A stretch of DNA of 64,000 nucleotides, taken from contig CBDHHD010000016.1 in assembly GCA_965263285.1 (NCBI GenBank), forward strand, positions 806,001-870,000, written 5' to 3'. Source of the DNA: JASGCP01 sp965263285 (GTDB lineage: Bacteria > Bacteroidota > Bacteroidia > Chitinophagales > Chitinophagaceae). The notes under the pieces are model-generated. The model was not told the origin of the DNA, made no database searches, and saw only the letters and a list, made by a program, of their open reading frames with translations. Both the position numbers and the translations under genes were made by a program. Shown here piece by piece: positions 47,115 to 56,395 of the stretch; position 1 is the first letter of the stretch; every line of letters begins with the position of its first letter.

Positions 47115-47273
47115 TTATTTTGGACAACATGTATCGCTTGGTACAACGCCACAGCAAGCCAACCAAGCAAGTACAAATCCAACAACAGAACAACAAGTAC
47201 TACTTCCACCATTTGTTTGCTTTAAGTTACTTCTTGTTAAAACAACACCTAGATTTTTTATTTTATTTGTCAT
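47115..47273 (-). CDS. RiPP-like precursor peptide 2 (three Cys-Cys pairs)
   Basis: 52 residues, ATG at 47271-47273, stop at 47115-47117. The leader NLGVVLTRSNLKQTNGG (7-23) ends in a double glycine. It aligns with peptide 1 without gaps, identical at 12 of the first 23 positions (NKxKNLGxxLxRxxLK...G). The core has cysteines as pairs at 27-28, 40-41 and 49-50, with a hydrophobic stretch CCSVVGFVLAWLACC. A -7 box (TATTTTTG, minus strand 47390-47397) gives a leader of about 110 nt. It lies between pyrE and an IS66 copy. No maturation or export gene is nearby. A bacteriocin- or lanthipeptide-like product is inferred. Confidence 0.75.
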   Translation of the reverse strand: MTNKIKNLGVVLTRSNLKQTNGGSSTCCSVVGFVLAWLACCGVVPSDTCCPK

Positions 47274-47389
47274 AAGAAAATATAAAATTTATTAAAATAT
47301 CATTAAATACTCAGATATAAGTTGGTATTCAATTTTTATATCATTTTCTTTTTTGATAATAATAAGTAAATTTATTGTGAAAATCTATG

Positions 47390-47397
47390 CAAAAATA
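47390..47397 (-). promoter_or_regulatory. -7 box candidate for RiPP precursor 2
   Basis: Minus-strand TATTTTTG fits TAnnTTTG, about 117 bp upstream of the precursor ATG. The sequence is very AT-rich, so chance matches are possible. Confidence 0.35.
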
Positions 47398-47428
47398 AAA
47401 ATAAAAATAACATTTACAAAAATAATTT

Positions 47429-49020
47429 GTAACTATTTAGGTGCTAAGTTATGAAGAGATATTAACAAGTCCAACAATACTCTTTTTGACTAAAAATACC
47501 TTTTTTAGTTTTTCATAACAATTAATACCATGCTTTTGCAAAGTTGACAAAAAACTTTCTATAGCTAAATAAATATCAGCCCCTAATTGACTCCTAAAAG
47601 AAGTAGATATTTTTTGCTTAACTTTAATTTTTCGCAAATCCCTCTCAACTTGATTATTAGTAAAGGGCACGACTTTTACTGACACAAAGAGTAAAATACT
47701 TTCTTTGTGCCTTTGCATTCTTTCTAATAAATTTCGGGATTTAGTTTTTTTAGGTCGTCCGCGACAATTCGGAGATTTTACAGCTATAGGCTCTTCTATC
47801 TCTCCTCTTTGGCATATTAAGTCGTATTGCTCTCCCCATTCTTTAGCTTCAGTCTTAGATAATATACTTGTCCCTTTTTCTGTCTTTTTGTATAAGTTCA
47901 TTAATAAATTTTGCATCTCTACTGCCCACAAACTATTATCTTCTTTTGCTTTTTCTAATTCTCTAAGTATATGTGCATTACAAATAACATGCTTACAATT
48001 TGATAAATCAAAATAACTAACCCAACAATCATGCACTAAAAAACCTGTAATTTCTTTAAGAATGGATTGATCACTTTCTATGGCTTCCTTGCCTCGCTTT
48101 TTGTGAGCAAACATATATGTGAATTTCTCGTTACTCACCACATGAACCCAAGCATTTGTTTTATTTACTCTTATAGATGTTTCATCCGCATGTACCACGG
48201 ATGAGGTTATTGTTTTCTCTTTAATCACTTCTAAACTTTTTTGTATATTAGTATAACACTCTTTGGTAGCTTTAACAATCGTGCTCTCATTAATATCACA
48301 AAAAAATAAATCTCCTAACAAACTTTTGATTTGCTTTAATGGCATTCTATGTTTTACACTTAATGAGGTTATTAATGCACGAATATACATACCATATTGT
48401 AATTGTGATTCAACACTAGTTGGATATTTGCCCCATTCTTGATTGCCACACTGACATTTTACTTTACCTGTTCTATACTCATACACTTCCAATTTTATTT
48501 CTTTAAACAAATCATATACTTGGCTCTTTTACCCATATTCAATAGCTTCCTCTCCTAATAAACTTTTCCCACAACAAGAACAAATCTCAGGCAAAATGAA
48601 CTCCTGATAATCAAGAATAGAACTAAATTCTAAACTCTTGTCCTTATGACCAATTTGACCGCCTTGTAGTTTCTTATCTAATTCATTGCCACTATTTGAT
48701 CTTTTTATGATTTTATTAAAACTATCCATAGAGGGTGGCTTATGGCTATTTCTACTATTTGTATTTAATTTACTTTTTAATTGTTTTATCTCTTCACGAA
48801 GTTTGTTATTCTCATTTAAAACTAAATCATGTTCTTTCGTAAGAAGAATGTGTTTATTTTCAAGTACTTTATGTTTATTTTCAAGTGTAGAAAATAATAG
48901 CTTTAACTCACTAAGCTCCTTAACCAAAAAGTCAACATTTGTTGTGTCCAATTTGTATTTCTATAAATAAGTAATCATGCAAAAATAAATAAAATATTAA
49001 TATAGCACCTAAATAGTTAC
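47429..49020 (-). mobile_element. IS66-family insertion sequence, inactive copy
   Basis: Termini GTAACTATTTAGGTGCTA (47429) and complement ending AGTTAC (49020). Almost identical to 31986-33596 but 19 bp shorter overall, chiefly from loss of one in-frame KYKVLEN unit in the coiled coil. Flanks AATAATTT and CAAATTTA are not a duplication. Confidence 0.9.
47449..48951 (-). pseudogene. IS66 transposase with nonsense codon
   Basis: Aligned to the intact copy, the frame is continuous but a Glu codon GAA after IEY has become TAA (about 48526-48528), splitting it into 140- and 353-residue pieces. The downstream piece retains the whole DDE core (VVHADETSIRV; NNQVERDLRKIKV) and could only be made by reinitiation. 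The C-terminus is extended by a changed last few codons (KKSIVGLVNISS). Confidence 0.92.
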
Positions 49021-49054
49021 CAAATTTATATATTAATTTTAAAAATAAATAATC

Positions 49055-49062
49055 TATCTTTG
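49055..49062 (+). promoter_or_regulatory. -7 box for the small conserved gene
   Basis: TATCTTTG, exact match, about 30 bp before the ATG at 49092. It lies just outside the IS66 terminus, so the native promoter survived the insertion. Confidence 0.6.
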
Positions 49063-49091
49063 CACAATAATAATATATAATATTTTAATTT

Positions 49092-49298
49092 ATGAGCAAC
49101 GATAAAATAATAAAAGCTTATTGTTTAAAAACAAAACAAAAAGATGTTCCAATGATGGATGCAGTTGTTTCTAAAACTGCAAGAGGTGGCTATATAGCAA
49201 AAGGACATGATGGAAAGGGGAACAAAATGAGTGCCATTCTTTCAGAAGAAAAAGCACTAAAAGCTATTGCTGATGGTGTAGCTAAAAAAGAATTTTAA
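49092..49298 (+). CDS. Small conserved protein, function unknown
   Basis: 68 residues, soluble, Lys-rich. Features: CLKTKQKDVPMMDAVVSKTA, then GGYIAKGHDGKGNKMSAIL and EEKALKAIADG. A strong -7 box and clear start support a real gene. The sequence reads like a compact single-domain protein with a possible beta-hairpin/helix layout, but I do not recognise a named family. Converges with the yggS gene, with a 12-bp gap. Confidence 0.7.
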   Translation: MSNDKIIKAYCLKTKQKDVPMMDAVVSKTARGGYIAKGHDGKGNKMSAILSEEKALKAIADGVAKKEF

Positions 49299-49310
49299 AA
49301 GTATTAATTT

Positions 49311-49988
49311 TTATATCCTACCGCCCATTATTAAGCTGCCTATTCGAACCATTGTGCTTTTTTCTTGTAGTGCAATTTTATAATCATTGCTCATGCCCAT
49401 TGATAAGTCATTAAAAAACATACGAGGCAATCTATTATTTGTTATCATAGATTGTATATTTCTTAGTAGGTGAGCTAAGAATTTAAACTCAGACCTTGTT
49501 ATGTCTTCAGATACATGGTGAGTGCCTATTTGCATTAACCCTTTAAAAAAAATATGGCTATAATTATCCCATTTTGCGTTTTTTATCCAATTCAATAGTT
49601 CTTCTGCAGATATGCCAAATTTAGTTTCTTCTTTTTCCATGTTAATTTGAAATAAACATGCAATGGGTTTATTTAATTTACTCGCTTGTTTTTGTACTTC
49701 ATCTAATAATGCAAAAGAATCAATACTATGAATCATATTTATAAAAGGTAATAATTGTTTTACTTTGTTTTTTTGTAAATGCCCTAAGAAATGCCATCTA
49801 ATATCTTGTGGTAATTCTTTTTTTTTGCTATATAATTCTTGCACATAATTTTCTCCCATATCTCGTTGTCCTAATTTATACAAAGTATATATATCTTGAA
49901 TCGTTTTCTTTTTTGTTACTACAATAAGTTTAGCATGTGATTCATCTACTTCTTTTTTTATATTATAATATGTATCTATTTGTACCAT
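49311..49988 (-). CDS. YggS/PLPBP-family pyridoxal-phosphate homeostasis protein
   Basis: 225 residues, alanine-racemase-like barrel. The PLP lysine is in LIVVTKKKTIQD (about Lys26). GENYVQELYSKKKELPQDIRWHFLGHLQ and FKGLMQIGTH are characteristic, as is the final LSMGMSNDYKIALQEKSTMV phosphate-binding segment. Controls cellular PLP pools. Stand-alone gene. Confidence 0.93.
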   Translation of the reverse strand: MVQIDTYYNIKKEVDESHAKLIVVTKKKTIQDIYTLYKLGQRDMGENYVQELYSKKKELPQDIRWHFLGHLQKNKVKQLLPFINMIHSIDSFALLDEVQKQASKLNKPIACLFQINMEKEETKFGISAEELLNWIKNAKWDNYSHIFFKGLMQIGTHHVSEDITRSEFKFLAHLLRNIQSMITNNRLPRMFFNDLSMGMSNDYKIALQEKSTMVRIGSLIMGGRI

Positions 49989-50093
49989 TGTATTAAAATA
50001 AGACTATAAAAGTAGTAAGATTTAAGCAATAAATCTCTTTTTTTAATCTATTTGTAATGAGTCAGGTAATATGTTCGCATTCATTGATGATAG

Positions 50094-50153
50094 GTAACTA
50101 TTTAGGTGCTATATTAATATTTTATTTATTTTTGCATGATTACTTATTTATAG
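50094..50153. mobile_element. IS66 left-end fragment
   Basis: GTAACTATTTAGGTGCTATA... matches 31986-32045 to the point where the IS1634 element starts at 50154, so the latter appears to have inserted into an IS66 copy. Confidence 0.85.
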
Positions 50154-51935
50154 CGGATCTTCCTGGAAAATTTAACAATAAAATCTGCGAAATGCCTTTG
50201 TAGCATTGACTTTACAGAAAAAAAGCAATTATTTTTTTAATATCTACAAAACCATGGTATGTAATTTTATTTTTAACTTATGTAAAATATTGGTCTGATC
50301 TTCATTGAAAACATCAGGTACTTTCTTTATTTGAATATCTTTGTTTTTATAAATTTGATATTGAATAGCATTGAGACTTTCTAATATACTAGCTTGTGTT
50401 AACCCAAGTGTTTTGCATTCGTCCCATATATATTTCATTATTATATAACCTAACATGCATACAAACACATGTCCCCTTGTTCTACTTTCTTTTCTAACAT
50501 ACACTGGCTGTATTTCTTCAAAGCTTTGTTTAAAAGTTCTAAATGCTTGCTCTACCAAGGCTACATCTTTGTACTTTTGATGTATATATTCCTTATCCCC
50601 ATCTCTTTCATTTACATTCGTTTTAATAACATAACAACCATCTAATTTGCTTTTTTCTGCCCATTGCTCTTGATTTATCATGATACTAAAAACACGATCC
50701 TGCTGTTTTATTTCTATATATTCTGTAGCCTTATATTTACTTATTTTATCTTGAATTTTCTTTGTCATAGTCTCTGTCTTCGCATAGGGATGTTCTAATA
50801 AATGTTTGTTTGCTTTTTCAACGAGTTCTCGTATTTTGTTTATCATACTATTCCTATTAGCTTGAACCTCTGTAGCACGATAAGGATTTCTTCTTAATAA
50901 TAATCTCTCTTCTTTATAGATGACTTCAGTTAAGTCTTCATCAAATAAACCTATTTGTATTATGTTGTCTTTTAATAATGTCTCTATTTCGGGACTCGTA
51001 ATAGAGGTTATATAATGCCAATTTAAATCTTTTATCTCTTCAATCCCATTTTTCTTAAGCATCCCTTTATCTCCCACCATTACCACATTCTTAACCCCAA
51101 AATTATCCTTCAATTTATTAAATTGGTCAGATACTGTTTTGGTATCATTCGTGTTACCTTTAAACACTTGAACACTAACAGGATAGCCTGCATCGTCACA
51201 AAGTAATCCAACAACGATTTGCATCTTCCCTCTTTTTTTGTCTCTATTATAACCAAAGGTAGCTAACTCGTTTTTCTCCCCTTCAAAATACACAGAAGTA
51301 ACATCGTATAAATATAAGGTAGGTATATCCTTGCCTTTATGTCGAATATTAAACAGTCTTTGCTCTATCTTTTCTTGATTTTTATTCTTGATCTTTGATT
51401 AAGCACTCTGCCAATTATTTGAAACAAGGCTAATGTAGATTGGCGAATATCTTTCCCTAAAGACGCTTCAATACCCAGCCTTTTAGCAATTTCTAAAACA
51501 CAAAAACTGCTTCCTACAGATTTCTCCTGAATAATTTGCCCACTATTCTCAACAACACTATTAAGAATATGGTCAATATGCTGCTCGGTATCTTTATTCT
51601 TTTTTAAATAATCTTTTATAAGAGCAACAATAGGATCAGGGCAATGTGTTAAATTAGTTACATATTTTTTACGAACCTTATTCCCTTCTCTATACGATTC
51701 TGTTAAATAGACAGTCTTATAAATTTTATTACCCTTTTTGCGCCTGGATTCTTGTACATACATAAAAATATCTACATTAAAAAAGCAAATATAGTTTATT
51801 TTATTGATTATAAAAGTTAAATTATAGATAAAGTCGCAGGTACATTTAATACACTTTTTAAACGATATATAACACAACTATTTGATAATAAAGTAATTGT
51901 GTATTTTTTAATACATTTTAACAAAGGAACATCCG
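50154..51935 (-). mobile_element. IS1634-family element, inactivated
   Basis: Left terminus CGGATCTTCCTGGAAAATTT and right terminus (complement) CGGATGTTCCTTTGTTAAAA are imperfect inverted repeats around the transposase remnants. The left flank is an IS66 end, the right flank is the middle of a MITE core, so no target duplication can be read. A fragment of the same left end recurs at 35405-35488. Confidence 0.75.
50244..51763 (-). pseudogene. IS1634-family transposase, frameshift and deletion
   Basis: N-terminal part from the ATG at 51761-51763 (MYVQESRRKKGNKIYKTVYL) runs to RVLNQRSRIKIKKR and stops near 51365. The C-terminal part resumes in another frame (IPTLYLYDVTSVYFEGEKNE). In family members roughly 40-50 residues lie between NQRSR and this point, so both a deletion and a frameshift are present. 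Catalytic regions in the second half (VMVGDKGMLKKNG; VEQAFRTFKQSFEEIQPVYV) are kept. Confidence 0.85.
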
Positions 51936-52110
51936 TCATAATGATTCATATATAAAAACTTTCGTCCTACATTCTCGCTGGTCGCTTCGTTTTGTAACGC
52001 TCTTTATCTGATGGCTGTCCTCACCAGATACTCCCTATTATTTCCATGTCTATACTTATTTCAATAAATAATATTTTCCAATAAATCTATTGATCTGCCT
52101 GAGTAGTTAC
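51936..52110. repeat. MITE half, IS66-type right end
   Basis: Begins mid-core (CATAATGATTCATATATAAA), passes ATTCTCGCTGGTCGCTTCG and TTATCTGATGGCTGTCC, and ends at the IS66-type terminus CCTGAGTAGTTAC (52110). The left half is removed by the IS1634 element. Confidence 0.8.
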
Positions 52111-52176
52111 AAAAGTTACATTTACAACTTGAATCTTGCTTACATTACCTAAGTAGCCATCAACATATAAAAACAA

Positions 52177-52983
52177 TTACCAATTATCCTGGCTATCTTG
52201 ATCGCCTTGGCTATTCTGATTTTGATTGCCCTGATCTTGGTTATTTTGGTTATTATTAGGTACATTTACAACAAATAAAGAAGGATCAATAGGTACATTT
52301 ACTTGAATAGTATTAAAATGAATTACACCAAATCCTGATTGGTTAATTACAAAAGGAAACATAATCCCACTCACAAGTTGATAGCTAGAATAAACCGACT
52401 TGGTAATTACATCTTTACTATCAATTGTTCTTTTAGTAATATCTTGAACAATTAAATAACTAATAATACTCATATCAATTGCTTTTTCGGTACCATCACT
52501 TTCTATTAATTTTAATTTATAACAATTTACATTATTAATTTTTTCGGTACCTAACAAAGCAATAGAAGTCCCCTTTGTTTGATAATGATAAAAATCATCT
52601 GTAATGTCTAAATCGCTTTGAGATTTTTTTACATCTTCTGCACTAGCTGCTACAGGCGATGGCATTCCTTGAAATGGAAAATATGACCATCCATTTGTAG
52701 GTGTCATAACTTGATACCCCATTTTATCATTAAAAGTAGCCTCCATTCTAAATCCTTGATTTTCAACACGATATACTGTTAAAGGTATTTGTTGAGTTTG
52801 ATTGTTTGCGTTAACAGTAACTATTCCTTGCATTATAATACTATTAAGAGCAGCTTGATTTTGCGATCCTCCTATTGCTAGTAGATGCCTAGCAACAATA
52901 TCATCTACAGTTTGACTATACCCTTTGTTATAAGTAAAGCATATAAGTATTATGTAAATAGATAGGATTATATTTTTTTTCAT
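52177..52983 (-). CDS. LolA-like exported protein with Q/N-rich tail
   Basis: 268 residues from the ATG at 52981-52983, which begins the signal peptide (NIILSIYIILICFTYNKGYS). The mature part opens VDDIVARHLLAIGGSQNQAA, typical of Bacteroidota LolA/LppX-fold outer-membrane sorting-like proteins, with YRVENQGFRMEATFNDKMGY. The last 25 residues are almost only Asn, Gln, Asp, Gly and Ser, an unusual low-complexity tail. Specific role unknown. Confidence 0.7.
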   Translation of the reverse strand: MKKNIILSIYIILICFTYNKGYSQTVDDIVARHLLAIGGSQNQAALNSIIMQGIVTVNANNQTQQIPLTVYRVENQGFRMEATFNDKMGYQVMTPTNGWSYFPFQGMPSPVAASAEDVKKSQSDLDITDDFYHYQTKGTSIALLGTEKINNVNCYKLKLIESDGTEKAIDMSIISYLIVQDITKRTIDSKDVITKSVYSSYQLVSGIMFPFVINQSGFGVIHFNTIQVNVPIDPSLFVVNVPNNNQNNQDQGNQNQNSQGDQDSQDNW

Positions 52984-53090
52984 GCATACGATAATTAAGG
53001 ACAAAAATAAAATATCTTTTTATTAAATAATAATATTAAGTAAGATATTACAAAGGTACATAAATTACAACATAACTATTTAGTTTATTT

Positions 53091-53644
53091 GGCATAACTA
53101 AATTTAGTGTGAGGAAAAATTTAGTTTACTAAAAGGCTACATCTTTTTTTGAGGTGCTGGGGGATATTTATGTTTTTGTAATTGCTCATATATAGGTTCA
53201 TCATTTATTTTTTATATCTTTTTCTTTCTTTTGTCTTGATACAAAAGAAAGAAACAAAGAAAAAATCAAGCCTGCAGATAAAGAGCTACAAAACTACGGC
53301 TCGCTACGCTAGCGAGAATGAAGGGGAGGCGGTTAGGTATGAATCGTTATGATGAGCTTATCCATAGGTATCTTTTATGCAAATACTTTATGCTCATCAT
53401 AACGATTCATATATAAAAACTTCCGCCTCCACATTCTCGCTGGTCGCTTCGCTCACCTCGTTTTGTAACGCTCTTTATCTGAGGGCAGTCCTCATCAGAT
53501 ATTTCCTATTATTTCCATATTTATATATATGTAATCATCCATGCTTCCAGCACCTCAAAAAAAGATATAACCCATATTGTTTTTACAAATATCCATTTTA
53601 TTTTGTATCTTTGCATACTCCCTCACACTAAATTTAGTTATGCC
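53091..53644 (+). mobile_element. Composite MITE (GGCATAAC ends), copy 4, perfect TSD
   Basis: 554 bp with the perfect 8-bp duplication GTTTATTT at 53083-53090 and 53645-53652. Contains an ISL3-end MITE (53135-53572) whose right terminus is mutated (GATATAACC). Outward -7 box at 53606-53613 faces glmM. Confidence 0.93.
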
Positions 53645-53671
53645 GTTTATTTCTTGTAGGTTGAATCTTTT

Positions 53672-53841
53672 GTAACTACCCAGGTATAGACTAGTATTCG
53701 TTTTTTATGTCTTTTTCTTTTTTTTCTTTTGATACAAAATAAAGTCTGTCGACAAAAAGCTACTTCTTATTATTTCCACGCTTATACTTATTTTAAAACC
53801 AATACATTCAATTAAATATATTGAGTTCCCTGAGTGGTTAC
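53672..53841. mobile_element. Short IS66-end MITE, perfect TSD
   Basis: 170 bp from GTAACTACCCAGGTATAG to CCCTGAGTGGTTAC, flanked by the perfect 8-bp repeat AATCTTTT (53664-53671 and 53842-53849). Most of the palindromic core is deleted; only the outer TTTTTCTTTT and CTTATTATTTCCACGCTTAT parts remain. Confidence 0.88.
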
Positions 53842-53882
53842 AATCTTTTTTTTAGCACTTGACAATTAGCTCTATTATATAT

Positions 53883-53890
53883 TATCTTTG
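53883..53890 (+). promoter_or_regulatory. -7 box for glmM
   Basis: TATCTTTG, exact match, 25 bp before the glmM ATG at 53915. Confidence 0.6.
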
Positions 53891-53914
53891 TTTTTTTACT
53901 ATATGTAATTGTAT

Positions 53915-55309
53915 ATGGTACTTATTAAAAGTATATCTGGAATGAGAGGCACTATTGGCGGTATGCCTAATGAAAATCTAACCCCATTAGATACCGTTCG
54001 TTTTGTAGCTGCGTATGCTACTTGGATCTTACAAGAATCTTCGTCTCATTCTTTAAAAAAACAGCCGTTTATTGTAGTAGGAAGAGATGCTCGTGTAAGT
54101 GGTTCTATTGTTAATGGAATCGTAACAAATACATTGTTAAGTATGGGAGTTCATGTTATTCAATGTGGATTAAGTACTACACCCAGCATTGAAATGGCAG
54201 TTATAAATAAAAAAGCAGCGGGAGGTATTGTTATTACGGCAAGTCATAATCCTACAGAATGGAATGCATTAAAACTACTCAATTATAAAGGTGAATTTAT
54301 AAGTGCCGCAGATGGAGCGTCTATCTTATCTATAGCAAAAAAAGAAAAATTTATTTTTTCTACTATTGATAAAATAGGGCAAGAAATATTATATAATGAA
54401 GCGATAAAAGACCATGTAAACGCTATTCTTGCATTGCCTTTAGTAAAGAAAAAACTTATACAGTTAAGAAAATTTACAATTGTAGCAGATGTCATTAATA
54501 GTACAGGTGAAATAGCATTAAAAGAGTTGTTTCGTCAGTTAGGTATAACAAAATACATATTATTAAATACAAATCTATCTGGACAATTTGCGCATAATCC
54601 TGAACCATTACCCGAATATCTTACCCTCTTATCTAAACAAAGTAAAAAACATAAGGCTATTGGTATTGCCGTAGATCCTGATGTTGATAGATTATGTTTT
54701 TATGCAGAAGATGGAACCCCCTTTGGTGAAGAATACACACTTGTAGCAGTAGCAGATTATATATTGTCTCATAAAAAAGGCAATACAGTAAGTAATTTAT
54801 CTTCTACTCGTGCTTTAAAAGATATTACAATATCATATAAAGGGAGTTACCAAGCATCTGCGGTAGGAGAAGTAAATGTAGTGGAAAAAATGAAAGCAAC
54901 AAAAGCAATCATTGGAGGAGAGGGTAATGGGGGAATTATATATCCAGAACTGCATTACGGAAGAGATGCATTAGTTGGCATTGCGCTTTTTTTGTCATTT
55001 TTAGCAGAACAAAAAATAAATATCATATCTCTAAAGAAAAAATATCCTGCTTATGAGATGTCGAAAAATAAAATAACACTTAAAAAAGAAATACCCCTAT
55101 CTGTATATATGGCACATATAAAAGAGAAGTATAAAAATTATCCTATAGATACGACAGATGGATTAAAAATTGAAAAAGAAAAGGGCTGGATCCACATCCG
55201 TGCAAGTAATACAGAGCCCATTATTCGCATTTATACTGAAAGCCATACTAAAAAAAAAGCAGATATATTGGCCAAAGAAATAATGACTATAATAAATACA
55301 TTGGTATAA
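53915..55309 (+). CDS. glmM: Phosphoglucosamine mutase
   Basis: 464 residues; ATG at 53915 preferred over a TTG 6 bp upstream. N-terminus VLIKSISGMRGTIGG, phosphoserine loop TASHNPTEWNALK (about 108), metal loop DPDVDRLCF (about 254), sugar loop GEGNGG (about 335) and phosphate loop RASNTEPIIRIY at the C-terminus. Makes glucosamine-1-phosphate for peptidoglycan and LPS, linking to the nagB amino-sugar node. It belongs to the phosphohexomutase family, so phosphomannomutase activity cannot be excluded. Confidence 0.9.
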   Translation: MVLIKSISGMRGTIGGMPNENLTPLDTVRFVAAYATWILQESSSHSLKKQPFIVVGRDARVSGSIVNGIVTNTLLSMGVHVIQCGLSTTPSIEMAVINKKAAGGIVITASHNPTEWNALKLLNYKGEFISAADGASILSIAKKEKFIFSTIDKIGQEILYNEAIKDHVNAILALPLVKKKLIQLRKFTIVADVINSTGEIALKELFRQLGITKYILLNTNLSGQFAHNPEPLPEYLTLLSKQSKKHKAIGIAVDPDVDRLCFYAEDGTPFGEEYTLVAVADYILSHKKGNTVSNLSSTRALKDITISYKGSYQASAVGEVNVVEKMKATKAIIGGEGNGGIIYPELHYGRDALVGIALFLSFLAEQKINIISLKKKYPAYEMSKNKITLKKEIPLSVYMAHIKEKYKNYPIDTTDGLKIEKEKGWIHIRASNTEPIIRIYTESHTKKKADILAKEIMTIINTLV

Positions 55310-55340
55310 AATGGTTTTTCCATCTTACTATAACTTAATT

Positions 55341-55739
55341 GTAACTACTCAGGTAGGTCAATAGATTTCTTGGAAAATATTATTTATTGAAATAAGTATA
55401 GACATGGAAACAATAGGGAGTATCTGGTGATGACTGCCCTCAGATAAAGAGCGTTACAAAACGAGGTGAGCGAAGCGACCAACGAGAATGTGGGGCGAAG
55501 TTTTTATATATGAATCGTTATGATGAGCATAAGGTACTTACATAAAAGATAACTATGAATAAGCTCATCATAACAATTCATACCTAACCGCCTCCTATTT
55601 ATTCTCGCTAGCGTAGCGAGCCGTAGTAGGGACACATAGCAATGTGTCCCTACTTGATTTTTTCTTTGTTTCTTTCTTTTGTATCAAGAGAAAAGAAACA
55701 AAGAAAAAATCAAATATTAACCTATACCTGAGTAGCTAC
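55341..55739. mobile_element. IS66-end MITE with palindromic core, perfect TSD
   Basis: 399 bp from GTAACTACTCAGGTA to TACCTGAGTAGCTAC, flanked by the perfect 8-bp repeat ACTTAATT (55333-55340 and 55740-55747). It carries the full palindromic core. One side of the core has been replaced by a separate hairpin at 55626-55653. Confidence 0.93.
55626..55653. repeat. 12-bp hairpin inside the MITE
   Basis: GTAGGGACACAT and ATGTGTCCCTAC pair perfectly around AGCA. It replaces the usual TTTTGTAGCTCTTTATCTGC segment seen in other copies. Confidence 0.85.
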
Positions 55740-55828
55740 ACTTAATTATACCTTGCAGATCCTTAACTCTATTTATCATTATAGGGTGGAAAGGTTTTAG
55801 ATGTTGTGTTTCATAACATTATTAATAA

Positions 55829-56395
55829 TTATTTTTCTATTCTAGGGTGCCATGCTTCCTCCACAACATGTTGCAAATAACTTTCATGTCTTGACAATAC
55901 AAAAAGATAATCACTTAACCGATTAAGATATACAATAATAATAGGCAAAATAAATAACTTTAGCTCTTGCATTTCTACGCATATTCGCTCTGCTTTTCTA
56001 CAAACACAACGAGTAATATGAATAAAAGAAGTATGTTGATTCCCACCTGGTAAAATAAAATATCTTAAATCAGGTAATGATTGATTCATCGCATCTATTT
56101 CATTTTCTAATAGTAAAATATCTATTTCTTTTAAATCAGGTATACTCATTTTAACTTCTTTATCAGGATCACAAGCTAATGATGAGCCAATTGTAAATAG
56201 TCTATCTTGAATTTCTTTTAATATTTTTTTTGAAGATATTGTTGTTGCCATACTATGTAGTAATCCTATATATGAGTTAAGTTCATCAATAGTACCGTAT
56301 GCATCAATTCGCGTATTTGATTTAGGCACTCTTGTTCCTCCAATTAAACTTGTCTTGCCTTGATCCCCCGTTTTTGTATATATTTTAAAAGTCAT
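55829..56395 (-). CDS. Cob(I)alamin adenosyltransferase, PduO type
   Basis: 188 residues, trimeric helical-bundle family. ATP-binding N-terminus TKTGDQGKTSLIGGTRVPKS (7-26), then DAYGTIDELNSYIG and the C-terminal RCVCRKAERICVEMQ and YLNRLSDYLFVLSR helices. Forms adenosylcobalamin. It abuts gatC with no gap between the gatC stop and its start, so both are probably on one transcript. Confidence 0.93.
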   Translation of the reverse strand: MTFKIYTKTGDQGKTSLIGGTRVPKSNTRIDAYGTIDELNSYIGLLHSMATTISSKKILKEIQDRLFTIGSSLACDPDKEVKMSIPDLKEIDILLLENEIDAMNQSLPDLRYFILPGGNQHTSFIHITRCVCRKAERICVEMQELKLFILPIIIVYLNRLSDYLFVLSRHESYLQHVVEEAWHPRIEK

